Source of the DNA: CAYPPS01 sp964412685
GTDB lineage: Bacteria; Patescibacteriota; Microgenomatia; PFEM01; CAYPPS01
NCBI GenBank assembly: GCA_964412685.1
Contig: CAYPPS010000001.1
Coordinates: 1-64,000 of the forward strand
Reading direction: 5' to 3'
Length of the DNA: 64,000 bases
This document shows, piece by piece, positions 41,142 to 50,324 of this stretch. The notes beneath the pieces were generated by a model that was not told the DNA's origin, did not search any database, and was given only the letters and a program-made list of their open reading frames with translations. The translations under genes and the position numbers were made by a program. Within the stretch, counting starts at the first letter, position 1; every line of letters starts with the position of its first letter.

Positions 41142-42055
41142 CCAAAGAACGTTTAGTTCTTTTTGATGGAAACGCGATTATTCATCGGGCTTACTGGGCT
41201 TTTCCGCTTAGCTTAACGACCAAAAAAGGGGAAATCGTCAACGCAGTTTATGGATTCTCTCGGATGTTGTTGAAAGCCTTAGAAGATTTAAAACCCAAGT
41301 TTGTTATTTGTGCTTTTGATTTGCCGGGACCGAATTTTCGCCATCAGGCGTTTATCGGTTATCAAGCCCATCGACCGGAAATGGAAGCCGACCTTGCGTC
41401 TCAAATAGACAAGGTTCACCAAGTCGTCGAGGCGTTAGGAATTCCCATTTTTACTCAACCCGGTTTTGAAGCGGATGATGTTTTGGGAACTTTGAGCAAG
41501 TTGGCCAAGAGAAGGAGAAAAAATCTGGAAGTGATCATTGTTACCGGGGACAAAGATATTCTCCAGTTGGTTGAGAAGAGAATTAAAGTTTTGATTCCCA
41601 ATAAAGGGTTTGCCGCACCGACTCTCTTTGGGCCCAAAAAAGTCAAAGAAGCCTTAGGGGTAACCCCCGATCAAATAATTGACTATAAGGCCTTGATGGG
41701 AGATTCTTCGGACAATTATCCTGGTGTTTCTGGGATTGGACCGAAAACTGCTTGTCAGCTCTTGGACCGGTTTTCTACTTTGGATCAGATTTACAAAAAC
41801 CTGGATAAGATTGAAAGTGAATCGATCAGAAAGAAGTTAGAAGAAGGTAGAGAATCAGCTTTTCTATCGCAAAAGTTGGCCAAGATAGTAATTGATTTGA
41901 AATTGAAGCTTAAATTTAAACAAGCTCGTTTTAGCTATCAAAAAGCTACGGGAGCGGTTGAATTGTTTGAAGAATTGGGTTTTAAGAGTTTAATTAAGAG
42001 ACTTCCGGGTTCTTCGGTTCGAGAGGAACGAGAGAAGCAAATGAGTTTGATTTAA
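41138..42055 (+). CDS. Stand-alone 5'-3' exonuclease (Pol I N-domain type)
   Basis: 305 residues. FEN-like acidic residues in LFDGNAIIHRAYWAF, ICAFDLPGPNFRH, FEADDVLGTLSKLA, VTGDKDILQLV and ALMGDSSDNYPGVSGIGPKTACQLL (helix-hairpin-helix). It would remove RNA primers and flaps. No polymerase domain follows. Couples to ftsH by an ATGA overlap. Confidence 0.9.
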   Translation: MTKERLVLFDGNAIIHRAYWAFPLSLTTKKGEIVNAVYGFSRMLLKALEDLKPKFVICAFDLPGPNFRHQAFIGYQAHRPEMEADLASQIDKVHQVVEALGIPIFTQPGFEADDVLGTLSKLAKRRRKNLEVIIVTGDKDILQLVEKRIKVLIPNKGFAAPTLFGPKKVKEALGVTPDQIIDYKALMGDSSDNYPGVSGIGPKTACQLLDRFSTLDQIYKNLDKIESESIRKKLEEGRESAFLSQKLAKIVIDLKLKLKFKQARFSYQKATGAVELFEELGFKSLIKRLPGSSVREEREKQMSLI

Positions 42056-42069
42056 AACTTAACTAAAAA

Positions 42070-43176
42070 ATGAAGATTGCTTTAGTTCATGATTATTTAA
42101 GAGAATATGGCGGGGCGGAGAGGGTCTTGATGGCTCTTCACCAGCTTTGGCCGAAAAGTCCAATCTACACGGCTTTTAAGACTGGCGGTTCAACTGCTGC
42201 CAAAGAGTTTGCTAAAGCCGAAGTGAGGGAATCATTTTTAGCCCCTTTAATTAAGCATAAAAATCTTTATAGTCCATTACGGTTTTTTGCTCCGTTGATC
42301 TGGCGTAGTTTTAACTTAGAAGATTTCGATCTCGTCATCACTTCCAGTTCTTGGTATATCACTCGAGGATTTCGAACCGGCAAAAAAACCAAAATAGTTT
42401 GTTATTGCCACACACCACCGCGCTATCTTTACGGTTATCCGACCTCGGTTGAATGGCAGCGTTATCTGCCGATCAAGATCTATGCCCTTGTTGTCAATCA
42501 TTTTTTGCGACAGGTTGATTATCGAAGTGCTCAACAAGTTGATCATTTCATCGTCAATTCTAAAAATGTTCAGAATAGGGTGAAGAAATTTTATCGTCGA
42601 GATTCGACTGTCATTTACCCGCCAGTTAAAGCAAAAGAAATTGCCCGAGCGACTAAGAACTTAAAGACGGAAGATTATTTTTTGATCGTTTCTCGATTAG
42701 TGGGGGCCAAGGGAATTGAATTGGCGGCTGAGGTTGCTAAAACAGCCAAAGTGAAAATTAAGATTGTGGGTGAACCAGCAGGGTTGCGCTGGTTGGGAGG
42801 GAAACTAGAACAGCTAAAAAATCCCTATCTAGAATTTTTGGGACGGGTGTCCGATAAGCAGCTGTATCAATTATATGGCCGATGTCGAGCCTTTTTAGCC
42901 CTAGCAGAAGATGAAGACTTTGGGATTGCTCCGGTTGAAGCTCAAGCGGCGGGTCGGCCGGTGATTGCTTTTCGGGGTGGAGGTTTTCTGGAGTCGGTGG
43001 TTGAGGGCAAAACGGGTTGTTTTATTGATGACCTGAAACCAAAAACATTGGCTAAAACTCTAAAAGAATTTAAGACGGAGAACTATTCGTCTCAGAATTG
43101 TCGTCAGCAAGCGCTTAACTTTGACGAGAGCGTTTTTAAACAAAAGTTAAAAGAGTTTCTCAGAAAACATGCCTGA
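42070..43176 (+). CDS. Glycosyltransferase family 4
   Basis: 368 residues, GT-B fold. N-terminal MKIALVHDYLREYGGAERVLMAL, C-terminal donor site SRLVGAKGIELAAEVAK, then the E(x7)E-type ALAEDEDFGIAPVEAQAAGRPVIAFRGGGFLESV. Probably builds surface polysaccharide or a glycolipid. Cytoplasmic face of the membrane. Overlaps mutM by 8 nt. Confidence 0.88.
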   Translation: MKIALVHDYLREYGGAERVLMALHQLWPKSPIYTAFKTGGSTAAKEFAKAEVRESFLAPLIKHKNLYSPLRFFAPLIWRSFNLEDFDLVITSSSWYITRGFRTGKKTKIVCYCHTPPRYLYGYPTSVEWQRYLPIKIYALVVNHFLRQVDYRSAQQVDHFIVNSKNVQNRVKKFYRRDSTVIYPPVKAKEIARATKNLKTEDYFLIVSRLVGAKGIELAAEVAKTAKVKIKIVGEPAGLRWLGGKLEQLKNPYLEFLGRVSDKQLYQLYGRCRAFLALAEDEDFGIAPVEAQAAGRPVIAFRGGGFLESVVEGKTGCFIDDLKPKTLAKTLKEFKTENYSSQNCRQQALNFDESVFKQKLKEFLRKHA

Positions 43177-44053
43177 ACTACCGGAAGTAGAAACCATTAA
43201 GAGACAGCTTGGTCAAGATTTGATTGGTCAGAAGATAAAAATGATCAAAGTTTTGAGCCCCAAAAATTTCATCGGTGAAGTCGAAAAAGTGGTTGGTAAA
43301 AAGATAATTGGGGTTGAAAGGAGGGCCAAAGTAATTATGGTCAAACTGGAGGGAGATTGTTGTCTTTTGATTCATCTCAAACTGACCGGTCAATTAATTT
43401 ATCTACCTGTTCGGCAAACTCAAAGTTCGTCGGTCGATAAACGAATAAACTTAGATGGTAAACAGTCAGGGCCTTTTGTCGTCGGTCAATTACCGAATAA
43501 TTTCACTCGGATAATTATTACTTTTGATTCCGGTCATCTTTTTTTCAATGATTTACGGAAATTTGGTTGGGTGAAAGTAGTGGAAAACTGCCAAGAAGAA
43601 AGCCAGAAGGAGTTTAAAAATTTTGGCCCAGAAGCTCTCGGCCAGGATTTTAGCTTGGCCTATTTCAAGCAAGTATTAAGTAAAAGCCGACGGGCAATCA
43701 AATTAGTTCTCCTCGACCAAAAGAAGCTGGCGGGAGTGGGCAACATTTATGCCAATGAAGCTTTGTTCATGGCCAAGATTGACCCTCGTCGTCCAGCCAA
43801 CAGTTTGAGTGATTTGGAGATTAAAAAATTGCGCTTGGCTACAAGAGATGTCCTTGCTCAAGCGATTAAAAAAGGAGGAACAACTGCCAACGACGATGCT
43901 TATCGACAGGCGAACGGTAAAGTGGGTACTTTTCAAAAGTATTTGCAGGTTTATGGTCGAACGGGCCAGTCGTGTCCCAATTGTTCCGGTCAGATTGAAA
44001 GAATTAAATTAGGCGGGAGAGGGACGTTCTTCTGTTCCCAGTGTCAAAAATGA
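43169..44053 (+). CDS. mutM: Formamidopyrimidine-DNA glycosylase
   Basis: 294 residues. Catalytic N-terminal PELPEVETIKRQL, Lys in LIHLKLTGQL, helix-two-turn-helix LAGVGNIYANEALFMAKIDPRRPA, and C-terminal zinc finger CPNCSGQIERIKLGGRGTFFCSQC. Removes oxidised purines from DNA. ATGA coupling to recF gives a small repair unit. Confidence 0.94.
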   Translation: MPELPEVETIKRQLGQDLIGQKIKMIKVLSPKNFIGEVEKVVGKKIIGVERRAKVIMVKLEGDCCLLIHLKLTGQLIYLPVRQTQSSSVDKRINLDGKQSGPFVVGQLPNNFTRIIITFDSGHLFFNDLRKFGWVKVVENCQEESQKEFKNFGPEALGQDFSLAYFKQVLSKSRRAIKLVLLDQKKLAGVGNIYANEALFMAKIDPRRPANSLSDLEIKKLRLATRDVLAQAIKKGGTTANDDAYRQANGKVGTFQKYLQVYGRTGQSCPNCSGQIERIKLGGRGTFFCSQCQK

Positions 44054-45102
44054 TTATTAAAGAAATCAATCTGGAAAACTTTCGTAATCATAAACAGCGG
44101 GTGATTGAGTTTTTACCAGGAATTACCGCTATTGTTGGCCCCAATGCTTCCGGCAAGACAAATCTCCTGGAAAGCCTGTTTCTTTTGGCCTTAGGGACAT
44201 CTTCGCGGACCCAAGTAGGCTCGGAAATGATTGCTCATGGCCAATCTTTAGCCCGGGTCAATTGTCAGGTTATTGATCAAGAAAAAATGACTTTAGAGGT
44301 AGTTTTAACTACCGGAGAAATCAATCAAGCCAGGGTGGCTAAAAAGAGATACCTGATTAACGGGATCGCTAAAAGAAAAATGGATTTTGTTGGTTGCTTA
44401 AAGGCGGTTTACTTTGGTCCTCAAGATTTAGAGCTAATTTTGGGCAGCCCTTCGATTAGGAGAAATTATCTTAATTCTATTCTCGAGCAAGTCGATCGCG
44501 ATTATCGTCGAGCCAGTCTTTCTTATCAAAAAGGATTAAGACAAAGAAACAAACTGTTGGAACAAATCAGAGAAGAGGGGAAACCTCGGTCAATGCTTTT
44601 TTTCTGGGATAAGCTTTTGATTGAAAACGGCCAACTGATGACTCAAAAGAGAGAAGAATTAATCGAATCAATTAACCAATCGCCTTATTTCAAGCCAGTT
44701 GAAGTTTTCTATGACAAAAGTGTCATTTCCATTGACAGATTAAAACAATATGAACGACAAGAAGTCGCGGCCGCGGCTACATTAGTTGGTCCTCACAGAG
44801 ATGACTTTCAAATTTTTCTTAATGGTAAAAACCAAAAAAGAAGCTTACATTCTTACGGTTCAAGAGGAGAACAAAGATTGGCGGTTTTTGCGCTTAAATT
44901 GGCCGAACTTGATTTTATTACTACTCGGACAGAAACCAAGCCGATCTTGCTTCTCGATGACATTTTTTCTGAGTTAGATCATCAGCACCGAAAACAGCTT
45001 TTTAAAATTATACCCAAACACCAAACAATTATCACCACTAGCGATATTTACTTGATTGAACCGGAATTCAGAAAGAAGCTGACTTTAGTAAAATTCTTGT
45101 AA
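44050..45102 (+). CDS. recF: DNA replication and repair protein RecF
   Basis: 350 residues. ABC-type ATPase: Walker A VGPNASGKTNLLESLFLLALG, signature-like HSYGSRGEQRLAVFALKLAEL, Walker B ILLLDDIFSELD, and YFGPQDLELILGSPSIRRNYL. Loads RecA at gaps with RecO/RecR. Start placed at ATG 44050, which overlaps the mutM stop; a GTG 9 nt upstream is possible. Confidence 0.9.
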   Translation: MIIKEINLENFRNHKQRVIEFLPGITAIVGPNASGKTNLLESLFLLALGTSSRTQVGSEMIAHGQSLARVNCQVIDQEKMTLEVVLTTGEINQARVAKKRYLINGIAKRKMDFVGCLKAVYFGPQDLELILGSPSIRRNYLNSILEQVDRDYRRASLSYQKGLRQRNKLLEQIREEGKPRSMLFFWDKLLIENGQLMTQKREELIESINQSPYFKPVEVFYDKSVISIDRLKQYERQEVAAAATLVGPHRDDFQIFLNGKNQKRSLHSYGSRGEQRLAVFALKLAELDFITTRTETKPILLLDDIFSELDHQHRKQLFKIIPKHQTIITTSDIYLIEPEFRKKLTLVKFL

Positions 45103-45130
45103 TTCCGGCAGTTTTTTGCAAGAATAAGCT

Positions 45131-46198
45131 ATGTACGCCCCTCGATTTTCTATTACCAACGAAACCCTTTCTAACATTGGCTTGATTGAAGCCGCTAAAG
45201 AAGTAATTGAAAACTCGCCCCTAATCCCAGTTTATGAGGCTCGGTTTGTCAAAGAAGCGATTGTTCGTTCAGTTCATCACGGGACCCACATAGAAGGGAA
45301 CGATTTGACCTTGGGTGAAGCCCGGAAAATAATCGAGGGAGAAACAGTTGTCGCCAGAGATAGAGATGTTCAAGAAGTGATTAATTATCGAAAAGTGCTT
45401 GATTATCTTGAAGGTTTGATTAGAAGCGAGAATGGCCGACCCAATTATAACCAATTAATGCTGAGGAAAATTAATGCCCTTGCTTGTGAAAGAGTGATCG
45501 AGGATGGTCGGGCGGGAGAGATCAGACAGACTCAGGTAGTTTTGAAAAAGAGCGGTACTGGTGAAGTAGTTTTTCGGCCTCCGGCGGCGGTGGAGGTGCC
45601 TTTTTTGCTGGAAGATTTTTTTGCCTGGCTGAATTCTGCTGAAGGCAAAAAACTGCATCCGGTAATTAAAGCTGGAGTGGCTCACTACGTTTTAGTCGCC
45701 ATTCATCCTTTCATTGAGGCCAATGGTCGAACGGTTCGTGCTTTTGCCACCTTGATCCTTTTTGCCGAAAATTATGACATTAAAAGGTTCTTTTCTTTAG
45801 AAGAATATTTCGATAAAGATGCCTATCATTATTATCGGGCGATGATGGAAGTTGATCGGCAATCGGAAGACTTGTCTCAACGAGATTTGACTCCTTGGTT
45901 GGAATATTTCACTCAGGCGATGGCAGTGGAATTAACTCGGGTTAAAGAAAAAGTCAAACAGCTTTCTTTTGACGTTAGGCGAAAAGCTAAAACTGGCGAC
46001 CAAATCCGCCTCAATGAACGCCAAATGAAACTGATGGAATACTTACAAGAAAAAGGCAACGTTTCTATGTCAGAAGCAAGAAAGATAGCGCCAAATTACT
46101 CTCCCGATACCTTGACTCGCGACTTTAATTTTTTTGTTAGCAAGGGTATAGTTAAAAAAGAAGGAAAAACCAAAGGAGCGAGATATCTTTTGAAATAA
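45131..46198 (+). CDS. Fic-domain AMP-transferase-like protein with C-terminal winged helix
   Basis: 355 residues. Fic core HPFIEANGRTVRAFA (HPFx[D/E]xNGR motif complete, Ala in the first Gly position). An N-terminal inhibitory helix is suggested by HHGTHIEGNDLT (S/T-x3-E-G/N, class II autoinhibition). Residues 290-355 form a winged-helix DNA-binding tail (LNERQMKLMEYLQEKGNVSMSEARKIA). It probably AMPylates a protein target. No antitoxin gene is adjacent, consistent with built-in inhibition. Confidence 0.88.
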   Translation: MYAPRFSITNETLSNIGLIEAAKEVIENSPLIPVYEARFVKEAIVRSVHHGTHIEGNDLTLGEARKIIEGETVVARDRDVQEVINYRKVLDYLEGLIRSENGRPNYNQLMLRKINALACERVIEDGRAGEIRQTQVVLKKSGTGEVVFRPPAAVEVPFLLEDFFAWLNSAEGKKLHPVIKAGVAHYVLVAIHPFIEANGRTVRAFATLILFAENYDIKRFFSLEEYFDKDAYHYYRAMMEVDRQSEDLSQRDLTPWLEYFTQAMAVELTRVKEKVKQLSFDVRRKAKTGDQIRLNERQMKLMEYLQEKGNVSMSEARKIAPNYSPDTLTRDFNFFVSKGIVKKEGKTKGARYLLK

Positions 46199-46214
46199 AG
46201 ACCTAAGATTTTAA

Positions 46215-46409
46215 ATGGAAACAACTGATCCGCAATTCCTTTATTTAGCTTTAGTTTTGCCTAGCCTGTTCGGTTTAACTTTGATTGGCGAAGGCTTGAA
46301 TAAGGTTTTAAAAAATGAAAATCAAGGCCTCATCTCTTTAATAATCGGCCTTCTTTTTATTTGCTTAGTCGTCTTTATTTATTTTTTCCTGTCCACCAGT
46401 TTTAATTGA
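46215..46409 (+). CDS. Small two-helix membrane protein
   Basis: 64 residues: a hydrophobic stretch at residues 8-25 (FLYLALVLPSLFGLTLIGEG) and a second at 40-60 (GLISLIIGLLFICLVVFIYFF). No family recognised. Its stop overlaps a possible TTG start of the ligase gene. Confidence 0.5.
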   Translation: METTDPQFLYLALVLPSLFGLTLIGEGLNKVLKNENQGLISLIIGLLFICLVVFIYFFLSTSFN

Positions 46410-46420
46410 AAAAAAGAGAA

Positions 46421-48157
46421 ATGACTTTTGAAAAATTGGCTTTAGTCTGGCAACAACTAGAGCAAACTAACTCTCGTTTGGAGATCACTCAGATATTGGC
46501 TGATTTGTTAAAAAAAGCCTCTGAGGAAGATGTGGGCAATGTTTGCTATTTGAGTCTAGGCAATTTGGCTTCGGAATATCAGGAAATCGACTTTAATTTA
46601 GCTGAAAAAATGATGATGAAAGTAATCGCTCAAGCCAGTGGTCAACCGGTGGAAATAGTTAGAAAAAAGTTTAAGCAGGTCGGTGATTTGGGTGAGGTGG
46701 CCGAAAGTTTTGCCAAACAAACTAATCGTTTCGATCTTTTTAAGAAGAGCGAGTTGACGGTTAATCAAGTCCATGATCGTTTATTAGACGTGGCGACCCA
46801 AGAAGGTGAGGGGTCGGTAGAAAGAAAAGTGGGGAAAATGGTGGCCTTGCTGGAAGATCTTTCTTCGCCTCAAGCAGTTCGTTACGCTGTGAGGATCCCG
46901 ATTGGCAAATTAAGGCTGGGTTTTTCGAGCTTGACGATCTTGGACGCTCTTTCTTGGATGCTTACGGGTGACAAGTCAAAACGAGAAGAGATTGAAGCGG
47001 CTTACAATGTCAAGGCGGACGTAGGAGAGATTGCTAAATTAGCCAAGCGAGGAGGCTTAAAAACAATTCAAAAAGCGAGAATGAGCTTGGGAGTGCCCAT
47101 CAAACCGGCTCTTTGCCAACGAATTGACACCGCTAAAGAAATTGTCGAAAAAATGGGTCAAGTGGCGGTTGAACCGAAATATGACGGTCAGAGGCTGCAG
47201 ATCCATTGGGGTTTAGAAGGAAAAGATAAAGTGAGAATCTTTACTCGTAATTTGGAAGGAGTGACTAGTATGTTTCCTGACTTGGTTCAAGCTCTAGGTA
47301 AAGAACTTAAGGCCAAAAAGGCTATTTTGGATGGTGAAGTAATCGGCTACGATCGCAAAAAAGGTAAATATTTACCTTTTCAGGAGACGATTAAAAGAAA
47401 AAGGAAATATGGCATCACTCAAGCGATTAAAGATATTCCTTTGCAATTAGTTTGTTTCGACTTGCTTTATCTAAATGGTAAGGATTTAATTCAAACCGAC
47501 TTTGATAAGAGAAGAAAAGAACTAGAAAAAATCTTACCCAAAGAAAACAAAACGATTGTTGTCTCACCGCAAATCTTGACTGATGAGCCGGGAAAATTAA
47601 TTTCTTATCATTATCAACAAATCAATCAGGGCTTGGAAGGAATCGTGGTTAAAAAATGGCGAGCGCCTTACGATCCAGGGAAAAGGAATTTTACTTGGGT
47701 GAAATTGAAACAGGAGAAAGGTAAAAAGGGCGGCGGTCTGGCGGACACTTTGGATTGTTTGATTATGGGCTATTATCGGGGTAAAGGAAGAAGAGCTGGT
47801 TTCGGTATTGGCGGTTTTCTGGCGGGGGTAAGAGTGAAAGATAAGTACCTCACTCTTTCCAAAATTGGTACAGGATTAACCGATAAACAATGGCGGGAAC
47901 TTAAAAAGAGAGCTGATCAGCAGAAAACAACTAAAAAACCCAAGCAATATCAGGTTAGTAAAGATCTGGCTCCGGATGTTTGGTGTCAGCCGGCGATTAT
48001 GGCGGAAATCGAAGCAGACAATATTACCAAATCACCTCTTCACAGTGCCAAGCTGGCTTTAAGATTTCCCCGACTGAAGAGTTTTAGAGACGACAAAAAC
48101 CCCAATCAAACGACAACAATTGAAGAAGTGAAGAAATTATACGAGTTGCAAAAATAA
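46421..48157 (+). CDS. ATP-dependent DNA ligase, archaeal/eukaryotic type
   Basis: 578 residues. N-terminal helical DNA-binding domain (1-215). Nucleotidyl lysine in VAVEPKYDGQRLQIHW, then FTRNLEG, DGEVIGYD, VCFDLLYLNG, EGIVVKKWRAPYDPG and the OB-fold KLKQEKG...DTLDCLIMGYYRGKG. Seals nicks in DNA using ATP rather than NAD. Start at ATG 46421 aligns with the family N-terminus; TTG 46406 would overlap the previous stop (TTGA). Confidence 0.92.
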   Translation: MTFEKLALVWQQLEQTNSRLEITQILADLLKKASEEDVGNVCYLSLGNLASEYQEIDFNLAEKMMMKVIAQASGQPVEIVRKKFKQVGDLGEVAESFAKQTNRFDLFKKSELTVNQVHDRLLDVATQEGEGSVERKVGKMVALLEDLSSPQAVRYAVRIPIGKLRLGFSSLTILDALSWMLTGDKSKREEIEAAYNVKADVGEIAKLAKRGGLKTIQKARMSLGVPIKPALCQRIDTAKEIVEKMGQVAVEPKYDGQRLQIHWGLEGKDKVRIFTRNLEGVTSMFPDLVQALGKELKAKKAILDGEVIGYDRKKGKYLPFQETIKRKRKYGITQAIKDIPLQLVCFDLLYLNGKDLIQTDFDKRRKELEKILPKENKTIVVSPQILTDEPGKLISYHYQQINQGLEGIVVKKWRAPYDPGKRNFTWVKLKQEKGKKGGGLADTLDCLIMGYYRGKGRRAGFGIGGFLAGVRVKDKYLTLSKIGTGLTDKQWRELKKRADQQKTTKKPKQYQVSKDLAPDVWCQPAIMAEIEADNITKSPLHSAKLALRFPRLKSFRDDKNPNQTTTIEEVKKLYELQK

Positions 48158-48202
48158 AATGGCCATTTGGATTGAAGAGGAATGGTAAAATAATTGATAT
48201 AA

Positions 48203-48628
48203 ATGCCTGTTTTTGCAATCGAGAAAAGAGTAATAGTACCTTTCATGCGTGCTCTGGTGGAGCAGAGAGCTAGACGAGCTTTAGAAGAAACTCAAGTTCG
48301 GGAAGAAAAACAGGAATTTCCAAATTTGACTCCTTTTGCTCCTATGTTGTCTCAGTGCTTAGCGCGAGTATCCCGAGGGACAGGTGGCGACGAAGAAAGC
48401 TTTGAAGCCTCGACGGAATTAGGTGGCGACGAAGGCGAACTAGAGGAATCCATTGAGCATTGTCAAAAAGTGGGAATTGCTCCAAATCAGTTAGCTAAAG
48501 TTCTTGTTGAACCCGCGGTTTTAAGAGCGGTTGCTTTTGGAGATTTAAGCCTTGACACTGTTGCAGGAATTGAAGCCACTTTAACAGTAATGCTAAGTGG
48601 GGCTTTTGAAAAATTCAGCGAGATTTAA
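48203..48628 (+). CDS. Unknown 141-residue protein
   Basis: N-terminal basic helix, an acidic middle with two GGDE-like tracts (GTGGDEESFEAS, LGGDEGELEES; not a GGDEF domain), and a helical C-terminus. No membrane helix. No family recognised. TGGTAAAAT extended -10 ends 11 nt before the ATG. Convergent with the next gene, 2 nt apart. Confidence 0.5.
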   Translation: MPVFAIEKRVIVPFMRALVEQRARRALEETQVREEKQEFPNLTPFAPMLSQCLARVSRGTGGDEESFEASTELGGDEGELEESIEHCQKVGIAPNQLAKVLVEPAVLRAVAFGDLSLDTVAGIEATLTVMLSGAFEKFSEI

Positions 48629-48630
48629 TC

Positions 48631-48918
48631 TTAGTAAGCAGATCTTTCCCGAGAAGACAATTCCCTGACTCCGGCTCTTGTTGTTTTTCCATCGGAAGCT
48701 CGGATTTTTCTGACCGTGAAGGTGTGACCTTGCTCATTTTCGTAAACCTGTCCGATTGGGATAAGCACGGGGGGGTGTAAATCAACGTCGTGTCCTTCTC
48801 CGGGAATAAAGGGTTGGTTAACATCTTCCAAAGAGCTTTCGGGTTCTCTGGGAAGACTAAACCCTTCCTGGCCAGGCCTAAGAAAGCTTTTTTGTTTCGC
48901 GATATTTCCTTCTGCCAT
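48631..48918 (-). CDS. Unknown 95-residue protein
   Basis: Starts MAEGNIAKQKSFLRPGQEGF. Contains a compact C-terminal region GQVYENEQGHTFTVRKIRASDGKTTRAGVRELSSRE that looks like a small beta-barrel. A minus-strand TAGAAT (48931-48926) ends 7 nt before the ATG, supporting this frame over an overlapping one. Divergent from the membrane protein at 48968. Confidence 0.55.
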   Translation of the reverse strand: MAEGNIAKQKSFLRPGQEGFSLPREPESSLEDVNQPFIPGEGHDVDLHPPVLIPIGQVYENEQGHTFTVRKIRASDGKTTRAGVRELSSRERSAY

Positions 48919-48967
48919 TTACTCTATTCTACTACACGACGGCTAGGTTTTTGCTACAATTAATTTC

Positions 48968-49360
48968 ATGGACCAAGTGACACCTGATTTAACTTACGGT
49001 TTTATTCATACCGTTTACGCCACTTTCATTCATAATTACATTCTTTTTGCCTATCTACTTGGTCTTTCCATTGCCCTGATATTGGCCTTTAAAAAGCCAA
49101 GCCGTTACAGTTTTTTTCTTATCTTGGGTTTTGCCGTTTTAGCTTTCAGTTTTGAGTACGATAAACACATTATCGAAGGTTTAAGAGAACAAACCCTTCA
49201 GTCACTAATAATCGAGAAACCTCATTATACTGCCCAGAAATGGGTCAGCGTTTTTATTAGCGAAATTTTGCCGCTTTTCTTTTATGCTCTAGGCTGGCTG
49301 CTTATTTATATTGCCATTCTTATTGGTGGTTTAAAACATGGATCGACAGACGGAAAATAA
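48968..49360 (+). CDS. Small integral membrane protein
   Basis: 130 residues with three or four helices (about 22-40, 45-62, 92-122). No family recognised. Extended -10 TGCTACAAT ends 7 nt before the ATG, so the mRNA should be leaderless. Overlaps the following unknown gene by 23 nt. Confidence 0.6.
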   Translation: MDQVTPDLTYGFIHTVYATFIHNYILFAYLLGLSIALILAFKKPSRYSFFLILGFAVLAFSFEYDKHIIEGLREQTLQSLIIEKPHYTAQKWVSVFISEILPLFFYALGWLLIYIAILIGGLKHGSTDGK

Positions 49361-50324
49361 TCTATTGCCACCTAAGGCGCTGGAGTGCAAGTCGAGGATT
49401 TTGAAATCTCCAGAAGGTAAGTGTAATACAAAAAACAATCCCGTTTTACTGCCCGAGATAAATGAGCCTTATAGAGGACAATTCTCGAGACTCTTTTTGG
49501 AGCCTTTGCCAGACCTAGAATTTGGGTTGGGGGCTAGTCTTATGAAAGAACGATTGGAAAAAGGGGCGAAAGAGAGAGAGGGTCAGGATTTGTACTTGCC
49601 TAAAAGTGTTGCTCGGCTTGTAGATTTGGCTCACGAAGCCCTCGGGCCGCCGGATGGAGCTTTGGGAGTACTTAAGGCCTATCGGCCTAATGTTTTCATC
49701 TGGGGGTCTAGGGAGGCAGGTTTTCCTTCTGATTATCCCGGAAGGGACGGCTCGGAAATAGGTTTAATTGGAGTGGACCTGGATTTTACTCCCGAGGGTA
49801 CTAAAGAAAAGGATCGATACCGTTTAAGTTTTTTCCCCTATCGATTACGGGCTTATACCACCGCTCGAGGGAAGCTTTTTAGGTCGATCGAAGGGTGTGA
49901 GCCTGCTGTGGCAAGGCAAATATTGACCCAGCAGGGTAAATCTCCGGAGATAATTTCAGAAATTATTGCTAGTTTGGAGGAAGAGGATCCATACATATCT
50001 CTGCTTAATGATAAGTGTGGTTATCGCATCAGGTTAAGTAGTGATGGAAGTTTGTGGTTCGGTCTTTGGATTAACGACGTTCGCTTTCTTGTTTCTGATA
50101 ACGACGATTCTGTTCCCTTGAAGGGAAAGACACATCAAGTGGAGCTTTGGGAGTCAGGGGACAAATACGGATTGGATAAAAAAAGAGCTGCTTTAGAAAG
50201 AAAGTTTCGTCGTAGGGTTTCTTATGATGAAGCTTTTGCGAGTCTTTGCTTGGGGACGGCTCGCGGCCTTACCGGGTTTGAAGAAACCGCCGCTTCAATT
50301 TTAGAGAACTATGAAAAACGATAA
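49338..50324 (+). CDS. Unknown 328-residue cytosolic protein
   Basis: No membrane helix or signal. Residues 90-190 contain LGVLKAYRPNVFIWGSREAGFPSDYPGRDGSEIGLIGVDLDF, a beta-rich region, and residues 195-235 a helical GCEPAVARQILTQQGKSPEIISEIIASLEEEDPY segment reminiscent of a small helix-hairpin motif. I recognise no family. Overlaps genes on both sides (23 and 14 nt), so it is co-transcribed with the P-type ATPase. Confidence 0.55.
   Translation: MDRQTENNLLPPKALECKSRILKSPEGKCNTKNNPVLLPEINEPYRGQFSRLFLEPLPDLEFGLGASLMKERLEKGAKEREGQDLYLPKSVARLVDLAHEALGPPDGALGVLKAYRPNVFIWGSREAGFPSDYPGRDGSEIGLIGVDLDFTPEGTKEKDRYRLSFFPYRLRAYTTARGKLFRSIEGCEPAVARQILTQQGKSPEIISEIIASLEEEDPYISLLNDKCGYRIRLSSDGSLWFGLWINDVRFLVSDNDDSVPLKGKTHQVELWESGDKYGLDKKRAALERKFRRRVSYDEAFASLCLGTARGLTGFEETAASILENYEKR

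Noticed and set aside
48380..48460. GGDEF-like motif in the 141-residue protein
   Set aside because: The GGDE tracts lie in a short acidic linker without the surrounding cyclase fold.
48615..48824. 69-codon minus-strand frame overlapping the gene at 48631-48918
   Set aside because: The 95-residue frame has a well-placed TAGAAT and sensible composition; the shorter one starts inside it without signals.
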